Shown here piece by piece: positions 1 through 10,740 of a stretch of 64,000 bases of DNA. Made by a program: the position numbers and the translations under genes. The notes under the pieces are model-generated. The model was not told where the DNA came from and searched no databases. It saw only the letters and a list, made by a program, of their open reading frames with translations. Source of the stretch: Pycnopodia helianthoides (Eukaryota > Echinodermata > Asteroidea > Forcipulatida > Asteriidae); NCBI GenBank assembly GCA_032158295.1, contig CM063249.1:6401195-6465194 (forward strand), given 5' to 3'. Numbering within the stretch: the stretch's first letter is position 1; every line of letters starts with the position of its first letter.

Positions 1-231
1 TTTTTCTTTTTCCGTTTTTTCTTCTTTTTCCCCTCTTTACAATCACTCAAATCCGATTTGCTTTCGTTTGTCTGGCCTGCATGCTCAGCAGAGGTCAGAG
101 TTGAAAGGTTAGTAGATGAAAGGTTAGAGGTCACCTGTAGGTCTTTGGATGCAGGTGGCCAGGAGCTCTGGAGGACCTGGTCATAAGAGACTGCCACTGA
201 TGCAAGCTTGAGTCTCTCTTCATCAGAGTCA
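1..231 (-). CDS. CUSTOS: CUSTOS exon 6 (partial, cut by window edge)
   Basis: The exon follows TTTTTACTCCAG and encodes SDSDEERLKLASVAVSYDQV, a Ser/Thr-rich linker, then EGKKKKRKKKKK at the window edge. The SDSDEE...VS.D.VLQ pattern matches vertebrate CUSTOS. The polylysine run is probably a nuclear localisation signal. The exon is open to base 1, so its end is unknown. Confidence 0.88.
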
Positions 232-3200
232 CTGGAGTAAAAACAAAATAACACCAAACAAATCTCTATTTATTATTACAATAATATTTATACATTTTTT
301 AATGCTGTGTAATTGAATAATGTTGCTTGAAAAGCCTTAAAAATATTTTCTAATTTTTTTTGTTTTTAAGGAAAATATATAACTTATACATTTCAATAAC
401 ATTTATACATTTTTGAACGCTGTGCAATTGAATATTGTTGCTTGAAAACCCTGGAAAATATTTTTCTAAATTAATTTCTTTTTAAAAAAATATACACATT
501 TACTTTTGTAAATAAGCAAAAGGAACATTTTTCTGATGTCTGAGACTGCAGTCTTCATATTTCTTCTTCTATTGAGAGTTGTTTAAAACTCAGCTTATAC
601 CTGTGCACAGCCACACTCATGGGTACACTTTTTGTTACAAAGACACCAAATGAACAACACATAAATATTGAGTAACTCTTTGCCGATCTTGTATTCGACA
701 AACTCAAGTATTATCTACTCTTCATTCACACAGCGCTGATTAATTAGTTTACAAAAAACATTGAAATAGCTGTTACATCACCGGTTTTCAAAGTGTTGTT
801 CATAACATGGACACAAAAAAAATGTGTACCCATGATTGTGGCTGTGCACATCTGCCATTGATAAACACTTATTAACTCCTAGCCCTAGTTTGTAGTTACC
901 TATCACTGCTGCTTTTACGTCGTCTTCTTTGTCTCACTGGTGTGGAAGTTTCCTCCGAGAGTCCAGGTTTTGAGGTTGAGAATAGTTGAAAGTCATCTAG
1001 CAAGGAAACATAATTAAAAACCTTCAATTATCTTAAGGTAGGTTCATAATTTGGTAATAAAGCCCGGTTCATACTTCCTGCGAATGCGAATGCGAATTTT
1101 AACGACACAAATTCGCAACAAACAATTCGCAAGGGCTGAGCTGTGCTCAACTCCTGCGAAACATTCGCAGCGAAAAACAGAGCTGTGACGTCAAAACTCG
1201 CTTCGCATTCACATTCGCAGCAAGTATAAACCGGGCTTAACCCTGAAAGAAATCGTGTTTTTTTTTTAACTGAACGCCTACTTGTTATAAAGATGGTTAT
1301 GGTTATGGTTATGGTTTGTGGTTATGGTTATGGTTATGGTTATGGTTATTGTTATTATGGTTATGGTTATGGTTATGGTAGTCAGCATTCTGCAAAATTA
1401 TTCCGTCTGACATGTCTGAAGTGCTCCCAATGAAAAAATTTGAATCTCAAAATATGAGTTGTGGTTGGTACCTGTTGTCGCCTCGCTAAACATGCATGGA
1501 TTTGGCGTTCTTGATGCAAATACCGTGGCAGGTTTTCACTTTTTTTCTCATCAAGTAAATACTGTATTCAGCTGAAACTTTCACAGTTGACTTTTATTGT
1601 AACTTTCTAGATAATTTAGCCTATATATCGGCTTTTGCCTGTAACTCAGACAATAAACCCCTACCTATAATAAACCCCAACCTTTAATTCCAGTAAGATT
1701 TAATGTGGTTATTTAGAAATTCAGGCTTAAATGATATGGGTTTACATTCCAAGTTTACTGCTGATTTCCACACATAAATATCCCTAGTGGGTTCTAGCCC
1801 CGGGTACATCCCCAGTGGGTTCTAGCCCTTAGTGGGTAGATATCCCTCGTGGGTTCTAGCCCCGGGTACATCCCAGTGGGTTCTAGCCCCTAATGGGTAG
1901 ATATCTATGGTGGGTTCTAGCCCCGTGGTAGATATCACTCGTGGGTCTAGCCCCTAGTGGGTAGATATCCCTCGTGGGTTCTAGCCCTAGTGGGTAGATA
2001 TCCCTCGTGGGTTCTAGCCCCTAGTGGGTAGATATCCCTCGTGGGTTCTAGCCCTTAGTGGGTAGATATCCCTCATGGGTTCTAGCCCCTAATGGGTAGA
2101 TATCTATGGTGGGTTCTAGCCCCGTGGTAGATATCACTCGTGGGTCTAGCCCCGGGGTAGATATCCCTAAGGTTCTAGCCCCGGGATACATCCCCAGTGG
2201 GTTCTAGCCCCTAGTGGGTAGATATCCCTCGTGGGTCTAGCCCCAGGGAAGATATCATCCGTGGTTCTAGCCAGGGGTAGATATCCTCAGTGGTTCTAGC
2301 CGGGTAGATATCCTAGTGGGTAGATATCCTAGTGGGTTCTACTGGGGTTGATATCCCTGGTGAGTTCCATCTAGAGTTCCTTGGGGGTGGGGGATGCAAT
2401 CCATACCAATAAACTAAGAAACAAACAATCATTTAATCTAATTTACTGATAACAACCAGCATGAAAACTGTCATCCAAAACCAATTTTTAGCAGTAGCAT
2501 TAAATAAATAAAGATTAAGAAAAACAAACAAGAAACAGAAAAACCTTCCGATCATAATTATAACTACTTGAAAGAGTACAAAGATGTAACAAACAAGGGA
2601 ACATTAAAGATAAGTCAGACATGGTATACCCATAAAAGAAATTGAACTATGAAGGCTGGGGAAGAATGGAAGGGTCAAGTTTTGGAATGACATTAATGAA
2701 TGATATTTCAAACTCACCCGTTGTTTCTTCTTGAGTTGCCAAGTTTGTTGTGCTCTTTTTAATTACCGAGATGGAGCTGTGAGGCAAGCAATGAGGCAAG
2801 GATGAAACAATCATATTTTTTAAAATAACTAGTAAAAATTCAATGACATTATTTTATTTTGAGGAAAAATTAATTGCCTATTTTAAATTCTAAAGCTAAT
2901 TAACTATGAATACAAACCACCTGCAGCATAAATGCCTGTCTCAGTTTTTAAGCATTAAGCCTATTTCGCAGAAAACAATTTGTGGAACAAATGTGCAGCC
3001 CCTATCAATTGGTTTTACTCTTAGGAAAACCATTCAGAAAACAAAGCTGCCAGTAAAAATGTATATATTTCCTGCACTGTACAACCATATAAAGAAGAGT
3101 TTTAGGAAGAATTTAAGTTTATTATTCTGAAAACACTTACCTATCCAGCCAGGTCGTTAGTTTTTTAGCAATGAATGCTTTCTGTTCTGGTGTAGCATCA

Positions 3201-4533
3201 ACATTTCTGAAATCTTTCTGCTCATCTGAAGTATCCCTTTCTCTTAAAAATAAAATAAAACACATTTCAAGACAAACACAAACTTTTTACTTTTATACAC
3301 AAAAATATATTATTCAAATATACAATAACAAAAAAAGAGGAAACTCAACTACAACTCAAAGACCAGATGAGCAAAAAAAGAGGAAACTGAACTTCATCTC
3401 TAAAAACAGATGAGCAAGATAAGAGGAAACTGAACTTCATTTCTAAGATCAGATGAGCAAAAAAAAGAAACTGAACTTCATCTCTAAGACCAGATGAGCA
3501 AAGAACAGGAAACTGAACTTCCTTACTAAGACTAGATGAGCAAAAGAAGAGGAAACTGAATTTCATCTATAAGACCAGATGAGCAAAAGAAGAGGAAACT
3601 GAACTTCATCTCTAAGACCAGATGAGCAAAAGAAGAGGAAACCGAACTTCCTTCCTAAGACCAGATGAGCAAAAGAAGAGGAAACTGAACTTCCTTACTA
3701 AGACGCAGATGAGCAAAAGAAGAGGAAACTGAGCTTCATCTTTAAGACCAGGTGAGCCAAAGAAGAGGAAAGTGAACCTCATCTCTAAGACCAGATGAGC
3801 AAAAGAAGAGGAAACTGAACTTCCTTACTAAGACCAGTTGAGCAAAACATGAGGAAACTGAGCTTCATCTCTAAGATCAGATGAGCCAATGAAGATGAAA
3901 CTGAACTTCATCTCTAAGACCAGATGAGCAAATGAATACAAAAATATAAATAAATATGTTTTCCTTTTTAAAATAAAATGTTTAATCACCTTAAACTCTT
4001 CTTTCTCTTCTCTTGTGGTGGCTTATCATCTGCAAATAAAACCACTTATTAGTAATTACACTTTTAAAGCTGTCAGTACATTCATTTCAATCTCAATTGA
4101 AGAGATTTCTTTATACTATACAAAAAATTTACAACATTGTTCAAAAATTGTACTTTGAAAATTGAAATCAATACATTTGTGTATACTCGTATGTGCTAAT
4201 AACTGGGGGGCTGTACTCCCTTAATGTTAACTTCTTCAGTACTGGTTAACATTTTAGAAAAGGGAGTACAGCGCCCCAGTTACTGGGTCTACCTGGGTCT
4301 ATTTTACATCCTGTCTTGAGACGATCGCACAACCAAACTTAATTCAAATCTTTCATCAAATTTGGTATGATCATGTTTCATTTTATTTTAACTGAGTACT
4401 GACTTGGTCTCAGTGACTGTACTGACAAATCACCTTTCGCTTTACTGTCAATAACTGAAGAAAAATGAGACCATGTTGCAGATTTCAGTTTAGCTTTTTC
4501 TTCTTCATCGGAGCTGGAACTAGAATCCACCAT
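1..4533 (-). CDS. CUSTOS: CUSTOS (C12orf43) orthologue, 5' six coding exons, gene runs off left edge
   Basis: The gene is read on the minus strand from ATG at 4533 through six exons: 4434-4533, 3990-4029, 3141-3242, 2718-2776, 900-996 and 1-231. All junctions are GT-AG and the phases agree, giving about 209 residues before the window ends; the human protein is about 262. Family features seen are a serine/acidic N-terminus (SSSSSDEEE), the block TPEQKAFIAKKL (about residues 64-75) followed by WLD, the segment DDFQLF, a second acidic SSSDSDSDEE motif, and a Lys/Arg-rich tail suited to nuclear import. The order and spacing match vertebrate CUSTOS throughout, so identification is by homology recognised from memory. 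Vertebrate CUSTOS is a nuclear protein linked to beta-catenin/Tcf control in Xenopus; that role here is inferred. The ATG has A at -3 and G at +4, a strong context. Stop codon and 3' UTR lie left of position 1. Confidence 0.9.
900..996 (-). CDS. CUSTOS: CUSTOS exon 5
   Basis: A 97-nt exon encodes DDFQLFSTSKPGLSEE, then an arginine run (RQRRRRK) and SSSD. It matches the vertebrate DDGFRLFFTSVPG and basic segments in order. The donor is GATAG|GTAACT. Confidence 0.88.
1061..1237. mobile_element. Foldback MITE with TAA target duplication (PIF/Harbinger-like)
   Basis: Termini AGCCCGGTTCATACTTCCTG and its near-complement (ending CCGGGCT) flank a 177-bp element. TAA occurs on both sides. A second copy at 56150-56318 is flanked by TTA. 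A three-base TWA target suggests PIF/Harbinger. It lies in the fourth-to-fifth exon intron of CUSTOS. Confidence 0.75.
1292..1380 (+). repeat. TTATGG hexamer microsatellite
   Basis: Roughly fourteen TTATGG units with two small interruptions, in a CUSTOS intron. It is not the metazoan telomere repeat TTAGGG. Confidence 0.9.
1776..2352 (+). repeat. Minisatellite, about 34-bp unit
   Basis: About 17 degenerate copies of a unit containing GTGGGTTCTAGCCCCTAGTG and GGTAGATATCCCTC. Unit lengths vary between about 24 and 35 bp. It occupies the CUSTOS intron between exons at 900-996 and 2718-2776. Confidence 0.9.
2718..2776 (-). CDS. CUSTOS: CUSTOS exon 4
   Basis: A 59-nt exon between CTCACAG and GTGAGT encodes SISVIKKSTTNLATQEETT. 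It corresponds to the vertebrate region just after the LLDSFITI motif. Phase is 2 in and 1 out, consistent with both neighbours. Confidence 0.85.
3141..3242 (-). CDS. CUSTOS: CUSTOS exon 3 (conserved core)
   Basis: This exon encodes the best-conserved block: ERDTSDEQKDF, then TPEQKAFIAKKLTTWLD. It aligns with the vertebrate segment around TPEFRAHVAKKL. The donor is a consensus GATAG|GTAAGT. Confidence 0.9.
3330..3940 (+). repeat. Minisatellite, about 43-bp unit
   Basis: About 14 copies of a unit with GACCAGATGAGCAAAAGAAG and GGAAACTGAACTTC. Short ORFs across it on both strands are by-products of repetition. It fills most of the CUSTOS intron between 3242 and 3990. Confidence 0.9.
3990..4029 (-). 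CDS. CUSTOS: CUSTOS exon 2 (40-nt small exon)
   Basis: A 40-nt exon bounded by TTTGCAG and GTGATT encodes DDKPPQEKRKKSL, a basic stretch. It is the least conserved piece and is supported mainly because it is the only segment that joins exons 1 and 3 in phase. Confidence 0.75.
4199..4285. repeat. Short hairpin-forming palindrome
   Basis: Arms containing AACTGGGGGGCTGTACTCCC and its complement surround a short loop; the right arm has an extra 7-8 bases. It is 150 bases from CUSTOS exon 1, in the first intron. Nothing shows transcription or function. Confidence 0.7.
4434..4533 (-). CDS. CUSTOS: CUSTOS exon 1 (start codon)
   Basis: The exon begins MVDSSSSSDEEEKAKL, an acidic serine cluster typical of the family. 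It ends AAAG|GTGATT after 100 coding bases (phase 1). An out-of-frame ATG lies 15 bases upstream and would encode a short overlapping upstream ORF. Confidence 0.85.
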
Positions 4534-6099
4534 GTTTGGGTCATGCAGTGTTACCACCTATTAATTACAGATGATAAGGCTACCCCCATGGGATCTAATG
4601 TAACTGTAACACTAAATAACACTACAGTGTAAGCAAAACGTGTCTTTTCCGTGTTGTATGGGCGCAGACATATTGAAATGTACGAATCTGTTTTATTAAG
4701 GTGAAAAGATATAAGTTTATAACATTTAAAAATACATTTTAGAAAAGAACAAATATTACACCATAGTGTAAAATTTTTCTTTTACCACTAGTACCTCATT
4801 CGTTTAAATTTTTAACAAAAATTAATAACAAATTTTAACGCTCTATAAAAAAAAAAGGATCCCGGGCACTTTTTAATGAAACGGAAAGCAACCGAGAGGG
4901 CGCTAGAAGACATCCACCGAAGCGAGAACATGCTTCAAATTTCTGTCAACAACCGTACACAACAGTCAGTCCGTACTGTTATCTGTGCGCAATAACAGAT
5001 CAGTTCGAAAGTTCTTATCCTCCCGACTCTTGGTGTCCATAAAGATAATTTAATTAATTAATTACCTCAGCCTTATTTATGTAATAAATTGAAACATGAT
5101 ATAAAGTTACTATGTTTTCTCTAGGAGTATGCACTGCTGCAGCATTCAAAAAGCGATATCAGACTTGAAATCAAGTCTATATGTATCCTTTGTTGTTCGC
5201 GACCCCGGCCGCAAATTTATGTTCTGCAGCACACGCTGGCTACGGAGTCAACAGTTAAGGGATAGGGAAGAACAGCCTATCCCTTAACCGTTGACTCCAT
5301 AGCCGACGTGTCCTGCAGGAAAAAAATCGCACCCGGCCACTAGCCCTAGCTATAGCTGGACGTGATCGATCCCTGGGCGATACGGCAGTTAAGTATGCAA
5401 ACGAGGTTGTTACGTATGACTTCAGACTGGGCATGCAACCCCTGGACAAGTAAGTGACAAACAACCAACCCAAACAAGAACACCCCTGTGATATATAGGT
5501 TTGTGCTTCAAGGAGTGAAGGAGAGGGAGAGAAAATAACCCGGTTTTAAATAGTTATTCCTCCATGCTAATACCAATAAATCGCTCAGGTAATTTTTGCA
5601 TAGTGTATAGCTGTGGTGATGCAGTTTGAGCTGCTTGGGTCATTTCAGGTGTGCAGGACAAACCTCCTGTCAAGCCGTGACAGCAGATATGCAAAAAGGC
5701 GGTTTTTCTTTCATCATTTTTTTTAAAAACTTCGATGACCAATTAATTGAGCCCAAATTTTCACAGGTTTGTTATTTTATGCATGTTGGGACATACCAAG
5801 TGTGGATACTAGTCTTTGACAAAAACGCAGCAAAAATAGCGCTAACGCAGCGCATGATTTTTAAAAGTTTTTCACCACACTTGCGGACCTAATGGCGGGA
5901 AACCCCTTTTCGGAATGAGCCGCGTGCAGTTTTTTTTCTGCAGCACACGTCGGCTACAGAGTCAACAGTTAGATAGGCTGTTCTTCCCTATCCCTTAACT
6001 GTTGACTCCATAGCCGACGTGTGCTGCAGAACATAAATTTGCGAGCCGCGTGATGCCAGCAGTGATCTATGCACAATGCCCGACGCATTGCATCGCAGC
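4534..6099. other. Intergenic DNA between CUSTOS and SLC35E4-like: promoter side and repeats
   Basis: No coding exon was recognised. The 100 bases above the CUSTOS ATG must hold its leader; no clear TATA box is visible. The middle holds the compound foldback element at 5205-6048, which includes a scrap of a TTAA-type element at about 5730-5830. Confidence 0.5.
5205..6048. mobile_element. Compound element: two hairpins in inverted orientation flanking 600 bp
   Basis: Each end begins GCAAATTTATGTTCTGCAGC inward and then folds on itself (GAGTCAACAGTTAAGGGATA against its complement). The right copy is the reverse complement of the left, so the terminal inverted repeats, about 120-145 bp, are each internally palindromic. 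Flanking identity continues for several bases. No transposase is present, so it is non-autonomous. Confidence 0.7.
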
Positions 6100-6278
6100 G
6101 TGCTCAATGATTATAGCCTCGGGGTTTACGTCTCGCTAGCCCCCACGCTGTGCACCGTGGAACACGCTAGTCAGTTGCTGCACCATTGGAGGGTTGCACA
6201 GTTTTGTTGCACGGAGTTTATGAATTGAATTTGGTGCAGTAATTAACTTTCCGGCTGGAAGTAAAACTCACTCCGAAG
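6100..6278 (+). other. Candidate 5' noncoding exon/promoter region of SLC35E4-like gene
   Basis: A CpG-richer patch ends at a consensus donor CCGAAG|GTAAGATG (6279). A matching acceptor ACCCTAACACAG occurs at 7742, leaving a 7743-7883 leader in front of the ATG. This would give an untranslated first exon and a 1.46-kb intron. The 5' limit is a guess; transcript data would decide it. Confidence 0.35.
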
Positions 6279-7010
6279 GTAAGATGATTTATTCAAACAA
6301 AAAATCCGAAAATGCTTGAAAACGGCAAAGTTTGATGGTTTCTTTAGGGAACTATTTCTACACTATTCCTGGAAGACCTCTGGAGTAGCATGGAGGAATG
6401 ATTCCCGGGATTTTACGGTGAGTGACGGTCGTTGACTCAATTCAGATATGGTACCAAGTTGGGGAGGGGCTCAAATAAATCCGATGGAAAGCGATGACAG
6501 GTGTATACTAAGGGGGTAGGTAGGTTGTAAAACCTAACAACAACATCACGCGGCGGCACCGCGTACAGACACAATCGGCAACTGGCATTGACAGCACCGG
6601 TCACATGAAATGCAAGAGAAAACTCCAGTTTCTTGGTACAAGTAATGTATAAATATATGATTTATTGTGTAACTTCGTCGTATATTCCTACCTCCATGGT
6701 TGTACGAGTAAAATACATTTAAAAAGTGCTGTATTCTGGATGGACTAACTTAACAGCCGCCTGCTACAGTGCTAATAAGATCATGTGTTTATCATACGAC
6801 TATAATATTGGGAGCTCGAGTATCATTTTTATATAAAACCAAAAATATTATTTGATGAAATATGTTTGGTGTTATTTCATCGATGAAATTATAACATTTA
6901 TAAGATTGACGGAAACATTTCTCTATCCGAATTGTCCTGCTACTTTTTCACTCATCATACCGAATGAGTAACTAAGTTACTATTTTATTTCATAAATAAT
7001 AATGGGCAGT

Positions 7011-7161
7011 AATTGCAGAATGCCCCGCCACTCTGAGGTACCTTTTTGTTGCCGTGGGTCACCGGTTTGTGGCTACAGCATTACAACGGTTAAAGAACAA
7101 GGCTCCATTGAAACATGCAAGCTACAACAAGGTTATTTGAGTGGCGGGGTATTCTGCAATT
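7011..7161. mobile_element. Short terminal-inverted-repeat element
   Basis: Ends AATTGCAGAATGCCCCGCCA and its one-mismatch complement enclose about 100 bp. It lies in the predicted first intron of the SLC35E4-like gene. Confidence 0.65.
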
Positions 7162-7399
7162 GTGCCGAATGATATAGTCTGATATAGAAATTTTACAAAA
7201 TTAATTTATTTGTGTTTTGTTTTTGTTTTTGTGCGTGTTTTTTTTTGGGGGGGGCTCGTGACTGTAGTTGTGTATTGGAAAGGGTTTGGGTCGGGGATAG
7301 AGCTTGTGAGCATGATATTGTTAAGGGGGCTCAAGTAATGTTTTAATTAGTTGTAATATTAATGTGTTATTTTGTAAGGTGTTATTTTGTTTATTCGTC

Positions 7400-7560
7400 T
7401 ATTGCAAAGCTCTTGTTTTGTTTTGTTTTGTCGGCTGTTCCTTGACAAGCCCCGCTTTTTGGAATGTGCCTCCACATTCATATAATTATATTGACTGTAC
7501 TTTTTTTTTTTTGATGACGATATGTGGAAATAAACGTTGCTTTGAATTGAATTGAATAAT
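7400..7560 (+). mobile_element. Probable 3' end of a non-LTR retrotransposon
   Basis: A T-rich stretch is followed by GTGGAAATAAACGTTGCTTT and a GAATT-repeat tail, a form common to 3' ends of CR1/L2-like elements. No coding part remains. Confidence 0.4.
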
Positions 7561-7883
7561 AAAAACCAACCATCTAATTTTGTACTGAGTAGTGTATGGG
7601 TAAAACACATAAATAAAGTGATTACAGAAATTGAATATACTGTGTGGCTGCTAAACAAAATGGATTTTAGCAAATGAAATTGTCTAATGCACAACAATTA
7701 TAATTATATTTATTTAAAGGTTCTTTTTGTACCCTAACACAGGATCAGTCATCCGGTGCTTGGCAACCAGCAATACCACTCGGATGCTGAATTAAAGATT
7801 TAAAAGTCAACAAGCTTCATAAAGAGGAAGATTTATACAGGAAAGCAATCTACTGAGAAAACAAAAAAACCTCTGTGCTCCGG

Positions 7884-8430
7884 ATGTTTTGTAACCTCCC
7901 AATTCAAACAATGACTTACCTCGCTATAACTGGCTGGCTCTTTATGAGCATCGGACTCAGTAACATCAACAAGTGGGTGTTTTGCGAAGAGCATTTCAGT
8001 TACCCGCTGTTCCTGACCACACTGCACATGCTCTCGTCCTGTGTCTTCGGCTCCGTCGCCATCCGTTACACCCCGCTCGGAGCAGCATTCGGCGAAGGCA
8101 ACGACCGACTACGCATGCCGCCCAACTCGACTCTGAAAATCTTCATCCTGAGCGTCGTGTTTACCCTCGCGATCGCCTTCGGAAATATAGCTCTTCAGCA
8201 TCTCTACATCTCTTTCTTGAAGATGGTGTTCGCGCTGACTCCCCTGGTGACTGTCGGATTATCCAGGGTGTTTTTCCATCGTCCTGTGGACTCCTACGTG
8301 CTTATGTCTATGGTGCCGTTGTGCTTTGGTAGTATGTTTTGTATAACGGGAGAAGTAAACTTTAGTGTCTTTGGATTCGTTGCAGCGATAGCGGCTACGA
8401 TATTAAGAGCTCTCAAAAGTCTATTACAAG
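7884..8430 (+). CDS. SLC35E4: SLC35E4-like exon 1
   Basis: This exon encodes the N-terminal half and about six hydrophobic segments, ending LRALKSLLQ at donor AAG|GTATTT with phase 1. Codon use is GC-richer than the flanks, as expected for coding DNA here. Confidence 0.9.
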
Positions 8431-9443
8431 GTATTTGTTTTATTTGTCACCATACAATGAAATAAGTTGAATCAGGGCTCGAATTTCCATGGACCGCTGG
8501 CCCGAGGCCAGTAATTTTAACGTCGGGCCAATAGACTCAAGAAGGGACAAGTCCAGTGGTCTTGTGTTTTTCAGTTCAATGTCATTGTAAAAAAGAAGAT
8601 GTCCAAATGTTGAGTTTGAGTCTCATAGATTTATTTCAATTCTGCAGAGTATCACTCATTCAACAGAAGAGATCAATCTTCTCTTAGTGTTTGTTAAAGT
8701 GAAACAGTTTATATGATAAAACTGTGTTCACATTTTGGTTCTATTTTGGTTCTAGTATATTCTCCTTTTGATTCTGGTTTTGTAAATAGAATTCTGGTCC
8801 AGTAAACATTCTGAGCTGCAAGTCCTGCGGTCTTGTGGATTTCCCCCCCCCCCTAAAAATTCAAGCCTTGTGAATCGTAGTAAACAATAACATATTTGAT
8901 CTCTGGTTAGGAGTGGTGTTGAAAATCACTAAGCAACGTTTAATTCTTTGTAGTAAATATTTAAAGAGAGAATGTCGTGAAGATTAACCTCTTATGCCAA
9001 ATCTTATTCCTACAGGTGTTTTACTGAAGGAGCAGAGGATAGACTCCATCCGCCTGCTCTACCACATGTCCATTCCAAGCTTTCTTATGCTCCTCGTAGC
9101 TACTGCCATCTTAGAACCTTCGGCCATCTTTGAACCCACCCTGTGGGCCAACGCCCGCCTCTTCGGTCTCGTTCTCCTCAGCTGCTTCTGTGCCGTCGGA
9201 TACAACATCATGAATTTCATGGTCACATTCTACACCTCCCCGATTGCTCTACAGGTCCTGGGGAATGTCAGCATCGTACTGGATGTCATTGTGTCACTAG
9301 TGGTCTTTCAGAATGAGTTGTCGTGGCTTAGTGTTGGGGGAATCGTTGGCGTAATGATCGGAACGATAATGTATCAAGAAGCCGGTACAGTAAAATGGTT
9401 CGTCGACAATAGAGTATCAAGATCTCTAAACACGTACTTCTAA
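7884..9443 (+). CDS. SLC35E4: SLC35E4-like transporter (triose-phosphate/nucleotide-sugar family), complete, two exons
   Basis: Exons 7884-8430 and 9016-9443 join AAG|GTATTT to CCTACAG|GT within a glycine codon, giving 324 residues; human SLC35E4 is 350. The protein is almost entirely hydrophobic with about ten predicted membrane segments. The first contains GWLFMSIGLSNINKWVF, a later one FALTPLVTVGLSRVFF, and the C-terminal half SPIALQVLGNVSIVLDVIV. The junction motif LRALKSLLQGVLLKEQRID matches LRGLKSVQQSALLQEERLD of human SLC35E4, which makes the subfamily call specific. Members of SLC35 carry nucleotide sugars or sugar phosphates across Golgi/ER-type membranes; the E4 substrate is not known, so none is assigned. 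An in-frame TGA at 7854 precedes the first ATG (7884, weak context); a second ATG at 7911 has A at -3 and could be used instead. The gene is divergent from CUSTOS. Confidence 0.9.
8473..8870 (+). repeat. Dispersed repeat beginning CAGGGCTCGAA, inside SLC35E4-like intron
   Basis: About 400 bp shared with 30841-31195 in the same orientation: both begin CAGGGCTCGAA, contain CCAGTGGTCT, and end near TCTTGTGGATTTCCCC-like sequence. It makes up most of the 585-bp intron. Confidence 0.65.
9016..9443 (+). CDS. SLC35E4: SLC35E4-like exon 2 (terminal)
   Basis: Starts after CTTATTCCTACAG and runs to TAA at 9441-9443, encoding VLLKEQRIDSIRLLYHMSIP and four further hydrophobic segments. It ends with a short basic tail (RVSRSLNTYF). 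Two exons is also the structure expected for this subfamily. Confidence 0.9.
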
Positions 9444-9596
9444 TAAATAAATAGTTTCATGGAGCTGCTAAGAACACAGAGTTGTTGAACATAAAAAAAA
9501 CGTATTCCCATTTTTATCAGGTTAAACTGTAAATGTTGAATGAAGTATTAATTTATAAAGTGATTTCATTTTGTTTACCATGATCAGTATCTCCCT

Positions 9597-9602
9597 AATA
9601 AA
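9597..9602 (+). promoter_or_regulatory. Candidate polyadenylation signal for SLC35E4-like gene
   Basis: The first good AATAAA clearly separated from the stop codon lies about 155 bases into the 3' UTR (CCCTAATAAAGCTC). A second AATAAA sits directly after the stop at about 9445, and another near 13960 could serve a long 3' UTR. Confidence 0.4.
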
Positions 9603-10425
9603 GCTCAGTTATTGCACAACTTGAAATATTAAAAAAAAACAAAAAACTCTTAAGTGCTAATAATGAAATGGAATTAGGAATTCCAAAGTACAATTGTGTA
9701 AGTAAATGACAGTTCCAGTCAGTTAGTAGTGTTTACTAGTAGAGCCTACAGTAATAGCTCGTAGATTATAAAGTGAAAATGTGTATGTAGTGGTTAAGGG
9801 CAATAGACAAATAACATAACTGTAGCATGTGTTGGAAAATACACCCAGCTGAATGCCATCATTGTAGAAATATACTCTAGAATTTTACAATTTTACAATT
9901 TGTGTTGTTTCATTTATGCTAACAGTTGATTAACAAAAATGAGGCTGTGGTTTGAGGTAGATTGATCCTTACAACCTGTTAAACCAATACACACATTGTT
10001 ATGAGTAAGGAACAAGACAGTTAATGGCTATGTGTGTGAATCTACAAGAAGGCAACATTTGGTACTTAGATGTGAAGCGGCATTTTCCCACCACAGAATT
10101 AAATTCCAGGCTGGGAAGACTTATTTTTTTTTAAGTTTCAGAAAACAAATCGCGATTTGAAGAAATCAGCTATTTTTTGTAAATGAAAGCATAGAGCAAA
10201 TTGATATATTTCAAAACAGTTTTTCCCCCTAATATTTGGGGTTCTAATCTGTTTAATATAGTTTTGTTAACATGTAACATTGTTTTAATTTCCCTGTGAG
10301 TTTCTCTGACCCAGCACACTTTCCTTGATCAATTTGATGCATTGATTACTTGACCTCTGACCTGCTATAGCTGAATACATAGTGTGGGTCAAGTTGATTA
10401 TTCATAGGTTATTGGTAAACATATT
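9603..10425. other. Intergenic, nothing recognised
   Basis: AT-rich single-copy-looking sequence downstream of the transporter. No ORF with recognisable content and no repeat shared with the rest of the window was noticed. Confidence 0.4.
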
Positions 10426-10740
10426 AGGCCAAATAAAAAAAATATATGTTTAGCGTCCCCGCCCGCTTCCTTTTTAGAGGCTGCCACTTTTTTCCCTTTT
10501 TTTTAAGGATCAACTTTTACAATCTCCGACAACAAAAATCGATTCTCAAATACATAAACATTGTATTTTTGACTAGAGCACATAGAAAAAACACACAGAA
10601 AAAAGCTGGCAGCCATCTTCAAAAATAGCCCAGCCGGTTGTCTTGAAAAATGTGTCAAGCAGCCATTAAAAAAATAAGGGGGCCCACCTCCTCTTTTTTG
10701 AAAAGGCAGGACGCCAAACATGTTTTTTTTAATTTTGCCT
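10426..10740. mobile_element. MITE with AGGCCAAATAAA termini
   Basis: The left part GTTTAGCGTCCCCGCCCGC and the right part CAGGACGCCAAACATG form inverted ends around AT-rich DNA. Relatives lie at 47922-48389 and 60434-60767. Confidence 0.65.

Noticed and set aside
1292..1380. Interstitial telomere
   Set aside because: The unit is TTATGG, not TTAGGG, and imperfect.
7973..8332. 119-codon ORF overlapping the transporter
   Set aside because: It is a different frame of SLC35E4-like exon 1, whose main frame has clear homology.
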